64,000 bases of DNA, taken from positions 188,501 through 252,500 of the forward strand of contig NC_060237.1 in the NCBI RefSeq assembly GCF_021155775.2, read 5' to 3'. Each line of letters begins with the position of its first letter. Positions within the stretch are counted from its first letter, which is position 1. The notes beneath the pieces are model-generated. The model saw only the letters and a program-made list of their open reading frames with translations, ran no database searches and was not told the origin of the DNA. Below, piece by piece: positions 38,973-51,256 of this stretch. Position numbers and translations under genes: made by a program. Source of the stretch: Neodiprion pinetum (taxonomy: Eukaryota > Arthropoda > Insecta > Hymenoptera > Diprionidae).

Positions 38973-39723
38973 GCAAAAATCGCCTGTTCCGTCGCGGCTT
39001 TAATGTCGTTCTCGTGTCACGCGGCTGCCGCGTGTAACTCGAACTGAGTGGAGTTCCTACACCCTGCAGCGTACATAGGAAAAGGTGGCTGAGTATACTC
39101 AGGTCGATCTTTTTTCTCTCTTACCCGCAGAGAAAACAGGGTGAAAACCGGGTGTACGTAGGCCATGGATCGAGGGAATGACGGAGGAGAGCATCGAGGG
39201 ATCGATGAGTGCGATCAATTACGAGCGAATATGGCAGAGCTTCGAAGTACCTGTATATGACCCGAAAGGTAATGACGCATGACGTGACGTTACGATGTAT
39301 GGAGTTTCGGGGATTGTTATCGAAAGAATCAGAACATTCGATTTGTTGTGCAATACGCTGACGGCAATAGCAATTTATAAATCGTTGAATAACAATTAGC
39401 TCCAAGTAAAATAAAAAGAGGCAAGGAAAAATTAAGCGAAGCTATAATAAAACACAATAATAGTGTAGAAGAATACGATCGGTTCGCTGTGCAAGCCTGA
39501 CGTGGTTTACCGTCCCTTATCTCATCTGGCGAATCGCGCGGTGATTTACAGACGTTGCCACCGCGCGCCGTGTGTTGCCTGTGTTGTATACACCCATGCT
39601 TACCTACACCTTGTACATACCTGTTATAACGAGAAATTGACACACTTCTAGAAACATTATATCTATTATCTATTATCTATACTGTATATATTGTTTGTGT
39701 ATAATTGTACGTATATGTACGAC

Positions 39724-39768
39724 GTATAGTAGAATATATATGTGTATCAGATTATATTCTACTTATAC
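39724..39768. repeat. AT-rich hairpin with 15-bp stem
   Basis: GTATAGTAGAATATA (39724-39738) is complementary to TATATTCTACTTATAC (39753-39768), with a single bulged T and a 14-nt loop. Confidence 0.5.
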
Positions 39769-42700
39769 ATATACCAGATATTTTATATTGAACATGTTAT
39801 ATGTATAGAGCAGTGACGTGTTACTTTGACAAGTTATTCCGAGTATTCTTAACCGACTTTAATTACACTTTATCATATCAACTGCACGTTGTATTGTATG
39901 CAATATGCACATGCCTCGCAGGTATAAACTCACTATCAACAAATCAGTTACAGAGACGTAATGACTCCGAAAATCGTTACGTAATCGTAACAAAATGTAG
40001 TAGAAGAACCCGGATTTTATTCAATAACCTATTTCCATCGATGTACATCTATATAATACCGCGATGAAACGGTTGTAATTTCTCAAGTAATATTTGCAAG
40101 TTTATAATTCGAGCTCTGTTCTTAAATGGGAATCGAGAAGAATGCAAACGTTGTGAGAATTTCCTGATATAATGTAACAAGATGCGAGATATACATGTGT
40201 ACAAGGTATATATTATATTGCTTCATCAAACGCGATACAACTGCAGTACCAAACAGCAGCAGCAACAGCGGTATATAATTCAGTCATACACCTAAAGCTA
40301 CAAAGCCAAGTTGCATCAGATACGAGAGGTTAGACTACAACCCCGGATAATAACGATTCAAATTACGAATGTACGTATTCTACATATAATTTGAAAGCGT
40401 ACATTAACGTGGGTAGAACAACCGCATAAGGCTAATTAAAATTCCTTCACTGCAAGGCAGACATGATTATATACGTATATATGTATAATTGTAACCACTC
40501 TTAATAAACTTCTTAGTGACAAAAATTAACAAGTTTCCATATGATTCCTGTTGAATTCAACATTATACGTATATGTATGTTTCACGTACCGGTTAAAGCG
40601 AAATTGTCTTGTCAAATTTTGCAACTCCGTTGCGGTTCGTTTGGTTACGACGAAACGTAGTAAGGCGATTTGAATTTTACCGTGTGGCAATGGCATTAAA
40701 ATTGATAACCGGCCGCCCAAACAGACGACGAGATCTCTCTACGACATGCCGAGAATTGAAATTGATGGAGGAAAAAAAACAGACAACGGGAGAATTTTCG
40801 CCTTCCCTTAAATTCAGCATCCAGTACCACCGATTCGGACCCTGTCTAATTGGGAAAACAATGCATGTGTAATTCGGTACGACGTATAAAGGTGTCGAAA
40901 AACGTAATTAAACCGTACGCCGCCTATCAGAGGTACAAACGCGAAAATCGTAGCAGAAATAGCAGAAGCCGGCCATTAGCATCATCATCATCATCGTCGT
41001 CAGGAGGAACGGACGAACGAGAATGAAACGAAGCGAAACGAGGTAAAGGCATTGTGGCGAATACCTACAGCGATGTTAGAATACGCCATACGGATACGTG
41101 TTAACGATGATGAATGTTCGCGCGAGAAAAAGACCGAATCTCACGGTAAGTTCGGTCAGGCTAATTTTAAGCTGCAAACTACGCCATGATTATGGAAGCC
41201 TCCCACGACTCGTTTGTTACACGTAAGTACACATTACAGATACGTATCAATTCCCGATAAATTCGTTATCGATAGGTTTTGATAATAATCGATAACGCCG
41301 TCCTGCACTGGCGTCTTGAGTAACAATGTTATTGCTCGAAGTGTAAAGAATGTTTCCAGGTTTCCGCGAACCATTTTCCAGGCTTTCAATGTTACAATGA
41401 CGATGAGTTAATCGTAAATGACTGATTGAATAAATGTAATATCAAAGTTTCGACTAATTTCTACAGTCACCGTCGAGTCATATTATTATATTATTCATTT
41501 TCTTCCAAGTAATAAAACATACGCACATTATTTTTTTAACAAATTCAGCTAATGGGAAAAACTATTTGTGAAATCGAAATAAGGAAAAGTTGTAAAAAAT
41601 TTCAACGGAGTCTCCCGATTCTCGTAATTGCATCCGCAGCTATAATAAAATCCAACAGATCATCAATCTGTACAAACGACCGAAGTTAGTATGAATTGAA
41701 TATTTGTGGGTATGTTGAAATGAGGCTAATTCGAGAAATACAGATTGTCAGTCGACCTGGACGTAAGAGGAGAATATTGATAGAAAGTGAGAAAGTATAG
41801 CCTGCGGGGAAAGAAAAATAGACAACGGACATAAATTTGACGTTTTAGTAGCTGTAAAAGCGCACCGTGATGGGCAAGCTGACAGTCATGGCCGAGGAAA
41901 AGGGAAAACTCCGTGGATACATTTCGCATCTAGGTATTGTATACTTCGAGCACGTTGTATTAAATAAACAAAATTTCGGAAAGAAAAGTTTCCGTTCCGA
42001 ATGGTTCGTTCCACGCGCAGGCATCCACAGAAATATCAGTTTCCGACGAAGACGACCGTTTGTCGGTGTACGATATTTCCAGCCTAAACACAACACCGCG
42101 GCAGCGGGCGGCAGTTTGATTCCCGACGAAGATGTGTAACGCGCATATGCAGCCAACGGTATCGCCGTCGTTGCTGCATGCAGACTGGCCAAGGGGTCGA
42201 TAACCCGGGTAAAATTTCAATTTTTACGGGGGCACCTGCTGCCGCTTCGTCTTAGCCCTGTATATGGTTGTATTGTACACGCGCTATTTCGAATCTACAC
42301 CAAAAAGCTCGAGTGGTCAACGAGATGGTCGTCGGGGATGTGAAAAAATGCCAACCCGCGAACCGACGCGACGCGTCACAACGCAGTTTGGGTCCAGTTA
42401 ACAGAATCTCCTACAGTATTATTAAACGAGTATCAAGAATTGTTATTCTCTGTATACCACCCTCGGTGAAAAAAATAATAGCAACGATATCTCGAGAGTC
42501 GACGACGTTGTAATTTTTCAACGAATGAAAAAATCACTCAGTCATTAATGAACGGAAAAAATTCTTTTCCATTTTTCTTTTCATCTTTCATCTATTTTAT
42601 TTACCATACGGTATACTTACACAGCGATCAATTGACGGGTAATACAGAGAATGTTGGCCCAATATTGAACACGTTGTTGATTCCGAGTAAGAAAGCCAAA

Positions 42701-43995
42701 GAAGCGTTTGTCAGTACTCACGTCAGCGTTTGTCAGCTGAAACAATTGAAAGAGAAAGGGAATAATTAAAAACAGTGTCTACCATCATTTGAAACATATC
42801 ATACGTACATACTAAAGCTAAAGTAAAATTGTTTACCTTATAAATTTACTTGATATGTATAATAAGTGCATTACAAGCGGTATATACGTAATTGGTCATT
42901 CTTTTCCACATTGCAATTTGCTTGCGTAAGAAAAATCCGTTCGACTGTTATACGAAGCTAATTTAATCCAAATCTATTTTGCTACTCTCTTTCATCACAT
43001 GTTATGCCGAATAATCTCACTATGAGAAGGCTGAAACTGCAGTCGCAGAGCGTTTGAAAAAAGGCGAAAACAAAAAAATAAAGCAAAAAACACCATCAAC
43101 TTGGACCATAACTTGTATATAAATAATCGAGTGTTTTGTATGACTTGGTTTTATTCTGTGCCACGTCGGTTTCAGCACGCACTCGTCAACATTAAACGTT
43201 AGAGATAGATCTCGAACGGTTCTCGAATTCAATTGTAAAGCCGAGCATCCGGCATGCAGCAGCAGTAGCTCGGTAAGCCCGACGCTTGAACGTCGGGCTT
43301 GAGGTTAAATGGTGATAAAAAAAAAGGGGTTATAAAAATTCAATTTCGTGACGAGATGGAGAGAATCAATCGTCGGCAGTCTGCAGAAGTGCCTCGTACG
43401 CCACCCACGCAGCCCAAATTTTGATACCATCTCTTTCGCTGTTCAGTCTTTTTATTCTTTTTTTATTTGTTTATGCTTTTTATTTTCATTCATTCGGCTT
43501 TAGTGTTACTTCTCATTCTCAACGCCCTGTTGCCTTCTCCTTTTTTTTCAAGCAAACATCATACGGCGGCGTTCGTGGGCATACAGTAAGACAAAAGCGA
43601 ATTCGGAGTAGAAGAAAACATTCAGCTGCACAGTGTGTTGGCGGGTATTTTTTATCCTCTTTCAAATATTCTGTAGACACACACGTGCACACCTCTGCAG
43701 GCGAGAGAGAACAAGTCTGGCAGACGGTGTGTAGGTACAAGCGAACCTGCGTATCGCGACACCCATACTTCTTTACCTCCTCGGCTACTGAAAGTGTGCA
43801 CATGCGTGATAGTGGAAAAAAGAAATTGAATCTCTCCTCGCATCGATGATGGGATAAATAAATCCCTCCGGGGGTTACGAAAGGGCCAAAGGAAAGGAAG
43901 GGGGGAAGGAAGAAAGGGAAAAAAAAGAGAAAAATGCGAAAGGGAGCGTTATGCGATACTTGGCGGGTTTTGAATAAAATTGCGATTGCATGCAA

Positions 43996-44018
43996 TATGT
44001 ATACCTAAGGTATACATA
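43996..44018. repeat. near-perfect palindrome, 11-bp arms and 1-nt centre
   Basis: TATGTATACCT, then A, then AGGTATACATA. Confidence 0.7.
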
Positions 44019-44076
44019 AGGTATGATTTTCCTGACGAGGGCGTCACGCCGCGCGTTCTTAGCAAACTTCGTTCTG

Positions 44077-44109
44077 CTTCTTCTTCTTCTTCTTCTTCTT
44101 CTTCTTCTC
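44077..44109. repeat. (TTC)n microsatellite
   Basis: Eleven pure TTC units. Confidence 0.95.
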
Positions 44110-44722
44110 AATTTTTGTTCATTCTCACTCTCATGCTTAACTTCTCTTTCTACGCCTGTCTTCGACACGAGCCAGTCCAGCTGGACGGCTGACTTGCGCA
44201 GCTGACAGATTCGCAAGGAATAATAATGATAAGAAAAGCAGTGGCTACGACTCCTATATATGTACCTATTATGCAGGCATATACCGTAACGTTTCTGAAA
44301 TGTCAACCCTTATTTTATTCATCGATCCCCAACTATGTATTACAATATACATACCAATATACGTATATGTAGAGATGATATACACACGTACACATCTATT
44401 TAGAATTTCATCACTCATTGATTTTCACCCTCACCCTCCGCTACCCCCTTACCATCGTCCTTCTCGACTCCTCCGCCTCTCAGTTTTTAGTTTCACATCA
44501 GGTAAGAAGAAATAAGAAGAAATGAAAAAAAAAAAAAAATGAACGTGTAGAAAAAAACGGCAAATGTAAAATACTTTCCAATGAACAGAAAGAAAGTCAG
44601 ACGAGTCGATTTTCGAGGAATCACTTTGCAGCTATTCAAGATGAAGAAAAAACAAGCTTCGCCACATATTCGATGGAGATACGTGTGACACAAAAAAATA
44701 AAAAAATATTAAATTCACTTTA

Positions 44723-45215
44723 GGGGAGAGTGGGGCACATTCGGACATTGCCATTTTTTGCATTTATAATGTGTAAAGTGGTGACAGCCGTAGGGTACGT
44801 TACGAAAGCCAAAAAAAAAGACAACTTTCACTTTTTAGTGAAAATTCTTCAAATAGATGTCGTGTCGTTGGGAAATGAAAAATATTCTACCATTGAAAGT
44901 AATTTTTCCGATCTATTCGTAAGGATACGGGATTCGAAGTATCGTGTTCTACTATAGAAGTAATAGTAATTTATTTTAAAAATAAACGAGGAACATGTAA
45001 AACTCGGAATAAATTAACGTTTTTCTATTTAATATTATTGAGCATACCTATTAGAATATTCAGTAGCCCACAATTCCAATAACCATAAAAATAAAATAGT
45101 TGAATTAAATAAAAAGTCTAATAAAATTCGTATAAATAAATTCCGATAAATAATTTCATAAAAATGCGTTGGTAGAATCACTTATACCTGAAGAAAATAA
45201 TGTGTCCGAATTTGC
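44723..45215. mobile_element. possible decayed DNA transposon fragment
   Basis: The left end GGGGAGAGTGGGGCACATTC resembles repeat ends seen in other insect genomes (recollection only). The adjacent TTCGGACATT has an inverted partner at 45199-45215 (AATGTGTCCGAATTTGC). A 75-codon plus-strand frame (44730-44957) lies inside and could be a remnant, but I cannot assign it. Target duplications are not visible. Confidence 0.3.
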
Positions 45216-45956
45216 TGTAGTATGGAACAAGTGCGGTACTTTGGAAAAACGCGCGGCACAATTTTGCATTGATCAAAATGTCAGTGTACGCGTGGCAGGT
45301 TACTAAATAATGAATGTATATCCCAAAAAGGGATTCGATAAACAGTTCGTGAGGTCTATAATTGCCGACAAAAAAAAAACCGTCGCATTGTTTCGACTGA
45401 GAATACGAAGTATGAAAGAGTCGTACTGAAGAATTTACCAAATAATCGCATAAGCGTTTTACAAAAAATTAGATTTTCCAAAAATATTCCAGACTCTTTC
45501 AATTTTTTTTTTACTCCAGATTATCGTATACGTACAGGTGTTTACATCGATTTTGACTCATTGCAACTGCCTCTACTCTATATACAGCAAAAAATCAGTT
45601 TTCCACTTGACATTCGTGGCAATACGATTCTCGTAAAATTGTAAATACTGGCATTTCAAAACGAATGTGAATGAAAGAAAAAGCAAATCTTTCCTAGAAA
45701 ATGAAAATCACGTGAACCATCTAGGCGATTGCAAAAAGTTCTTTGACTCTGTTGCACGGTGTCAACTGTGATATAATGTTAGAGACGTGCGAACGCGTAT
45801 CTCCATCCACTACTACACAAATGCACACGTTACGGAGAAGGGAAATTAAAAGAGAGGCGAAGAAAATGACAAGTTGGAAAGAATTGATTGAGTAAGACGA
45901 GAAAGGGTGGGAGAAGGAAAATCTGACCACATGTATTTTCTCGTACCTACCAGAGG

Positions 45957-45982
45957 TGGGGGGGGGGGGGGAGAGAGAGAGG

Positions 45983-46022
<40 letters not shown>
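45957..46022 (+). repeat. poly-G then (GA)n
   Basis: A run of about 14 G continues into GA dinucleotides to 46022. Confidence 0.95.
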
Positions 46023-46025
<3 letters not shown>

Positions 46026-46469
46026 CATCGACAGCGTTTTACATGTAAGTATACCGAGTGTATATCCATGTACATAAGAGAGGTTAGGTGGTTATAAGGT
46101 ATGTGTAAATATAGTATCGTGTATAAGTTATAGCCGGATGTGGACTGGCTCCTTCTCTTCTTTGAGCGTATTACAGTCCTCCTAGGTATAAGGTATAAAT
46201 AAGGTATTACCGTATAGTCACGCAACGCGTCTCTCGCCGAGCGACGACGCCCATGTAGTATACATACATACATGCATACACACACGCATACATGCATACA
46301 CATGATGGGTATGTAACATACCTTTTAAGTGCCCCTCCACTTATATTACGTACGTACATATCTAACACTTCTACAAACAGAACACACGTTACATGCAAGT
46401 GGCGATATGCACAGCCGTCTCAAAGCGTACTATTATCGAATTGTTTCGGTCATCGTTTCTGCTCCGCTG

Positions 46470-46488
46470 TTTTTTTTTTTTTTTTTTT
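46470..46488 (+). repeat. poly-T run
   Basis: About 19 consecutive T. Confidence 0.95.
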
Positions 46489-46963
46489 AATTTCAACAAT
46501 TTTTGGATCATACGGAGCGAAGGAAAAGTATATATACTTAACTTAGCTATTTCGGCGCGTATATGATTATTTCTATATGCATACGTATTAGAAAGGTTTT
46601 CATTTCGGACTTTGTCGAAATTTGACTAGGCTGCCCGCTTGCGCGAGGGTTTAGGGTTTAGATAGAGTTCTGTGCTTTGAAGGAGATTTTTATTAATTTA
46701 CTTGGAATCAATCTGAGAGGGCCTCGTAGTCAAATTTCGGAAAAGTCCAAAATAGTGGACACCTTAATATGTATAATTGTATGCAACGAAAACGGTCCGT
46801 TATTACTCTTTCGCTTGTAATAAACCTGAAAAGAACTTGGCGCTATCAAGAACGGAGCCCAACTTGAACGAATCTGACCTGATCTGATCCCTAATGGCGG
46901 ACAGCAGCGTGCATAATTAATTGTAGCAATGCCCTGTGACCAGTGGTATTTTCTGAGGCACGC

Positions 46964-47021
46964 AAGAGAAAGAGAAACAGAAAGAGAAAGAGAAAGAGAA
47001 AGAGAAAGAGAAAGAGAGAGA
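46964..47021 (+). repeat. (GAGAAA)n microsatellite
   Basis: About nine hexamers, pure purine. Confidence 0.95.
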
Positions 47022-48088
47022 TAGGGTTGCAGCCGCAGCTAAGGCAAGGGTGATACCGTTTAACGTCAGCTTTATCTCGTTAATTAAAATTCTCATATTA
47101 TCCTCATGACATATATACGTATACCATAAGTAAAATCTGAAAGTGGGCACGAAATTTTTCCGCTTCGGCAAGCGTGACGAAATTCCTTAAAAACCAACAC
47201 GAACTGTTGAGATAAATATAAAGTATAAAGCATATTCCTTACAGCACGCCACTCACCTGTGTAACTTATTCTGAATGTATTTTAAAACAGTCTTAACAGT
47301 CTGAAATTCACCTTACAATTAGCCTAAGCCTTGTGTTCTCGCTTACAATCAGTTTGTTTTAAACCTACGTTGCGATAATCTTGAAATACGTCGATAAATT
47401 GAAAATTTCAAAAGAATAAACTGTAGCAATGTACGTACAGCTTTTTCAATCTCGATTCGTCGCTTCGACCTAAAAAGACGACGTTCTTTCAAAATCGGTC
47501 GCATCGAAATGCGTATAATGTTCGACTACTGCGACAACCAATCATAAACCGAAATGTGGCTAATAATATAACCAACCCGGAAAATTCGGGAAAAAAGCTC
47601 AATGAATATTTATCATCGTCTAAATTGTTCCTCTGAACGGGTATTTCGCTTTGATTTTTTTCCACTCTCTCAATTTTGCATCTTTCTTCGTTTGTTTTTT
47701 CCTCCCTCCCTTTTCTTTGTCAAAATTGAAAACACACCGTTAATTTTCGTGGTCCAGCCGCGGATCAGAGGGCGCAGCTCGTGGGGGTAACGGCGGAGAT
47801 TGCAAGCTAGGAGGGTGAAAGCCCTTCCATCGGTCGTTGTTACGCTTTTGTGTCTACCTCTTGTTCGAACGAATTGGCGATAAGCAAGGGAGCCCGAGGG
47901 CTGCAAGATTCAGTTTCGTACTGTATTGTGCCGCGGGAGGGACCGAGAAAACATTTCAAAAGGGTATGTATAATAAAACAGGAACAGATAGACGGCATAT
48001 TAATTGGATCTCAACGCGGAATCAATTAGGAAAGAAAGAAATATTTTTCATTTCAGTGTGCTGTAATATAACATGTGCGTGCGATATT

Positions 48089-48704
48089 AGGGTGTTGGCA
48101 AATTTTTTTAAAATTCGATTTCCTTATGGGTGCTGGAAAAAATGCTTGCCTCTGGTCCAAAAGGAAGCCTCAAAAAGGCTGAGCAATGTAGCACCAATTC
48201 TGGTGTGTGCGAAAACAATTAAAAAAAAAAAAAAAAATGAGAAATCGATATTGACACCCCTTTGACACGTATCACCTCTTTTATACTTTGCAAAAAAATG
48301 CGGTATGACCGAAAAAGATGATCGAAAGCGCATTACAGAGAAATGCTGATGTAGAAGGATCGCAAAAAAATTTTACTTCCATTCTTATATTATCTCTTTT
48401 ATATTTTACAGAGAAATGCATTACGGCATTTTTTGCGACCCTTCTATATCGATAATTCTCTGTAATGGGCTTTCGATAATTTTTTCGGGTCATTATGCAG
48501 TATTTTATACAACATAAGAGAAATAATACGCTTTAAAGGGATGGTAATATCAATTTTTCACCTCTTTAGAAAAATCGTTTCCGCACACCCTAAAACCTGC
48601 ACTACAGTGCACAGTCTTTTTGAGGCTTCTTTTTGGACTAGAAACAAGCAACTTTTGCATGCACCCTTAAAAAAATTTTTAAACTTTTAAACGTGAAACA
48701 CCCT
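48089..48704. mobile_element. 616-bp fold-back (long inverted repeat) element
   Basis: The two halves are imperfect reverse complements along nearly their whole length. The outer ends are AGGGTGTT and AACACCCT. Paired internal blocks include GTCCAAAAGGAAGCCTCAAA at about 48156-48175 (with one mismatch) and CATTACAGAGAA. The centre is near 48390. Identity between arms is high by eye, with scattered substitutions. It has no coding potential. The form fits a non-autonomous fold-back DNA transposon. I could not find a target duplication. An inverted duplication made in place is the alternative. Confidence 0.75.
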
Positions 48705-50340
48705 GATGTACACATGATCACATGTATACGCTATACAGCTGGGATCGGTTTTCGGGATGGCAAATTCCTCCTGACCCTCGTATTCCCGTTCCCGTTTCCG
48801 AGCCTCTGACACGCTTCGCCGCCGTAGGATCGTGTAACAAATAAAACGGAACCTTCATCGTCCTTCGTCCGACGTTCTTCATATTCACTTCTTTTCCCAA
48901 CCGGTCCCACGAGGGATGAAATACCTCCGAAGAATTCTTCTCCGCCTGCGGTACATATACGTATAGTAGCATCTTTTACACTGTGGTGCTAACAATAAGC
49001 TACTATGGGGAGGGAAAGTTGTTGGACCCGGAAGATACGCCGAAGTAAGTATACCGCTCTTCCTTTGGCCATCGTCCGCTCTCCCTTCTTCTTTATTTAC
49101 CCCATTTTCTTATCCTTCGACCACTCAAGATGCTCGCGCAGCTCGATTTCTACGATTATAGCGAAAAACGTACCACGGCCGAAGTCTTGATTTGTAGTTT
49201 TAATCAGACTCTCTCATTCTTGATAAGGTGGAGGAACGAGAAGAGCAAAAAGCGCCGAAGAAGAGGCGTTCGTCTTCTACAAACAGCGCCTATATACACG
49301 CTTAATAGCCTGTACAAAGAAGTGTAAGAAAAAGAAGAAATCCCGGACATGTTTACCGGTGCAATAAATTGACCGACTGGATTTAATCAGCTTTCTTCTT
49401 TTTTTCCTCCAATCTCCTCAGCCTGAATTGCACTACGTTGCACCTTAAACGCAAAATTATAACATAAGAGTATTCAACAAACCGACGAAGCTCGACGAAA
49501 TATTTTCATTCGCCGAGGAACGGACCGTAACAACTTTGCAAATTCCTGGGTAAGTTCGGGTCTCGGTGCGTACGTTTCGTACTTTAATACGTAATACGGT
49601 TGGCTCTTGGGCCGGTTTCATTTCGAGGCCGCGTATAATTTAAGAGAAGCGAACGGGTGCAGGTGGGAGCCACGTCAACGGTAACGCCGGCAGCCAAGAC
49701 CAACAATATTTCAAAGTTTATTTGGCGGGTTGTAGTAGCGGCGCCAGTAGCAGCGACTTTCCAACCACTCGCCTTTCTTTCTTTCTTTCTTTCGTCGTTT
49801 CGTAGTTTGAACTAGGAGGAAGCTATTTCACGTAAGAATAGTGCCTCCTAAAAGATGATTGGTGAAAGAATGCTGATAGATTAGTGAAAATTTGGTGTTG
49901 AATCGACGCACAGAGAAATATGTCCCCCACATGTTGAAAGTGTGCTAAACTGAAATTGTATAAAAGTTTTCCTTTTATCTCCGCATAAATGTACAAACAA
50001 TTTATGTATGTATAATGCATGCCTCATGTAGGGAGGTCGTACACTTATACCTACCATTTAATTAGGTGTAATTAAAACTTGGGGACAATATCGACTCTGC
50101 TCTCTGCGGCAGGACAGAAACAGAAAAAGAAGAAGATCGAAATAGAAGGAAAGCTGCGGAACCATCGATTCTACAGTGCATGCGTGTCGACGCAATCTGC
50201 GGTGCTGCTGTACGTACGATAACCTCACACTTACTCCACTTTATGCAACCGTGTTTCGCGGATAGTACAGACGGTAGGTAAAGTCCGGCGGTTCTGCAGC
50301 AAGCACCTATGCAATTAGCTTTCCCGATACCGCATAACTT

Positions 50341-50422
50341 AGGTGGGTAGGGTGGGTAGGTGGGCGGGTGGGGTGGTGGGGAGGGGGGGGGGGGGGGGGG
50401 GTAGGTAGGTGGGTAGGTGGGC
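50341..50422 (+). repeat. G-rich (GGTGGGTA)n with poly-G run of 19
   Basis: GGTGGG/GGTAGG units flank 19 consecutive G at 50383-50401. The plus strand has many G3+ tracts with short spacers, a quadruplex-forming pattern. Confidence 0.93.
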
Positions 50423-50503
50423 ATTTAAAGAGGCTGGAATGTTAATTGGATTCTACGTATGTACATACATCTTGCCAACCACGTATACATATAATATGCT
50501 ACA

Positions 50504-50571
50504 CGTATGTATGTATGTATGTATGTATGTATGTATGTATGTATGTATGTATGTATGTATGTATGTATGTA
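50504..50571 (+). repeat. (GTAT)n microsatellite
   Basis: About 17 almost perfect GTAT units. Confidence 0.97.
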
Positions 50572-51185
50572 CAATACGCCATGCACTGATTCGTATCGTT
50601 TCGATAACAACACGATTCATCGCACGATTAATTTATCAATATAGCTCAACTCATAGATGCTCACGTTGCGAATTTGCGAATTGGTACGTAGATCCTACGC
50701 AGCGTCATCATCCGTCGTCCTAGAAACGTATCACGCGTGCAGACACGATTTGTTAAAGAAACGTGTTTTTTTGTTTCTTTGATTCGATGAAAAAAGGGGT
50801 GAAACAACAATTCGCTTACGATTACTCAAGTGGAAGTGAAAGCACATTTATTTCCGAATCCATTCAACATTTTTTCAATCATATACGATCACCATGTTTG
50901 GTGAAATCAACATATAGCAATTTTTTTTTTGCATAATCGTGTTATACATTTTTCTTTTCATTTCGTTTCATTGAGGTGAAAATTACAGTATACACCAATG
51001 AATTCATCGGTGAAATTTCGAGAGGAAAATTCTCCAATACCAGAAATACGCCACGACAGATTTCAAGGTGATTTCAAAAGTTGAGGATTGAGGAAAATCG
51101 AACCTTGCCAATTCACAAGTGCCTGCCATATTCCGGATTTTCGAAATGATCCAAAGGTGTAGAAATAATCCCTGCTGATGCCGCT

Positions 51186-51256
51186 ACTGCTGCTGCTGCT
51201 GCTGATGCTGATGCTGATGCTGATGATGATGATGATGATGATGATAATGATGATGA
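51186..51256 (+). repeat. (CTG)n / (CTGATG)n / (ATG)n compound repeat
   Basis: CTG trinucleotides pass through CTGATG hexamers to ATG trinucleotides, which suggests stepwise mutation of one ancestral array. Confidence 0.93.

Larger units (their letters stand above)
28013..44722. other. non-coding; unique-looking DNA with small repeats
   Basis: About 16.7 kb with no supported gene. The longest frames (135 codons at 35507-35914, 103 at 32678-32989 minus) lack recognisable motifs. Minor items: CAGG x4 near 31728-31743, a 9-bp tandem (CGACTAACC) near 36737-36761, AT-rich DNA at 39650-40250, and an inverted TATCGATA-type pair at 41265-41296. Confidence 0.45.
45216..48088. other. non-coding with simple repeats
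   Basis: No supported gene. It holds the GA, poly-T and GAAA arrays listed separately, and CATA/CATG-type short repeats near 46261-46300. Confidence 0.45.
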
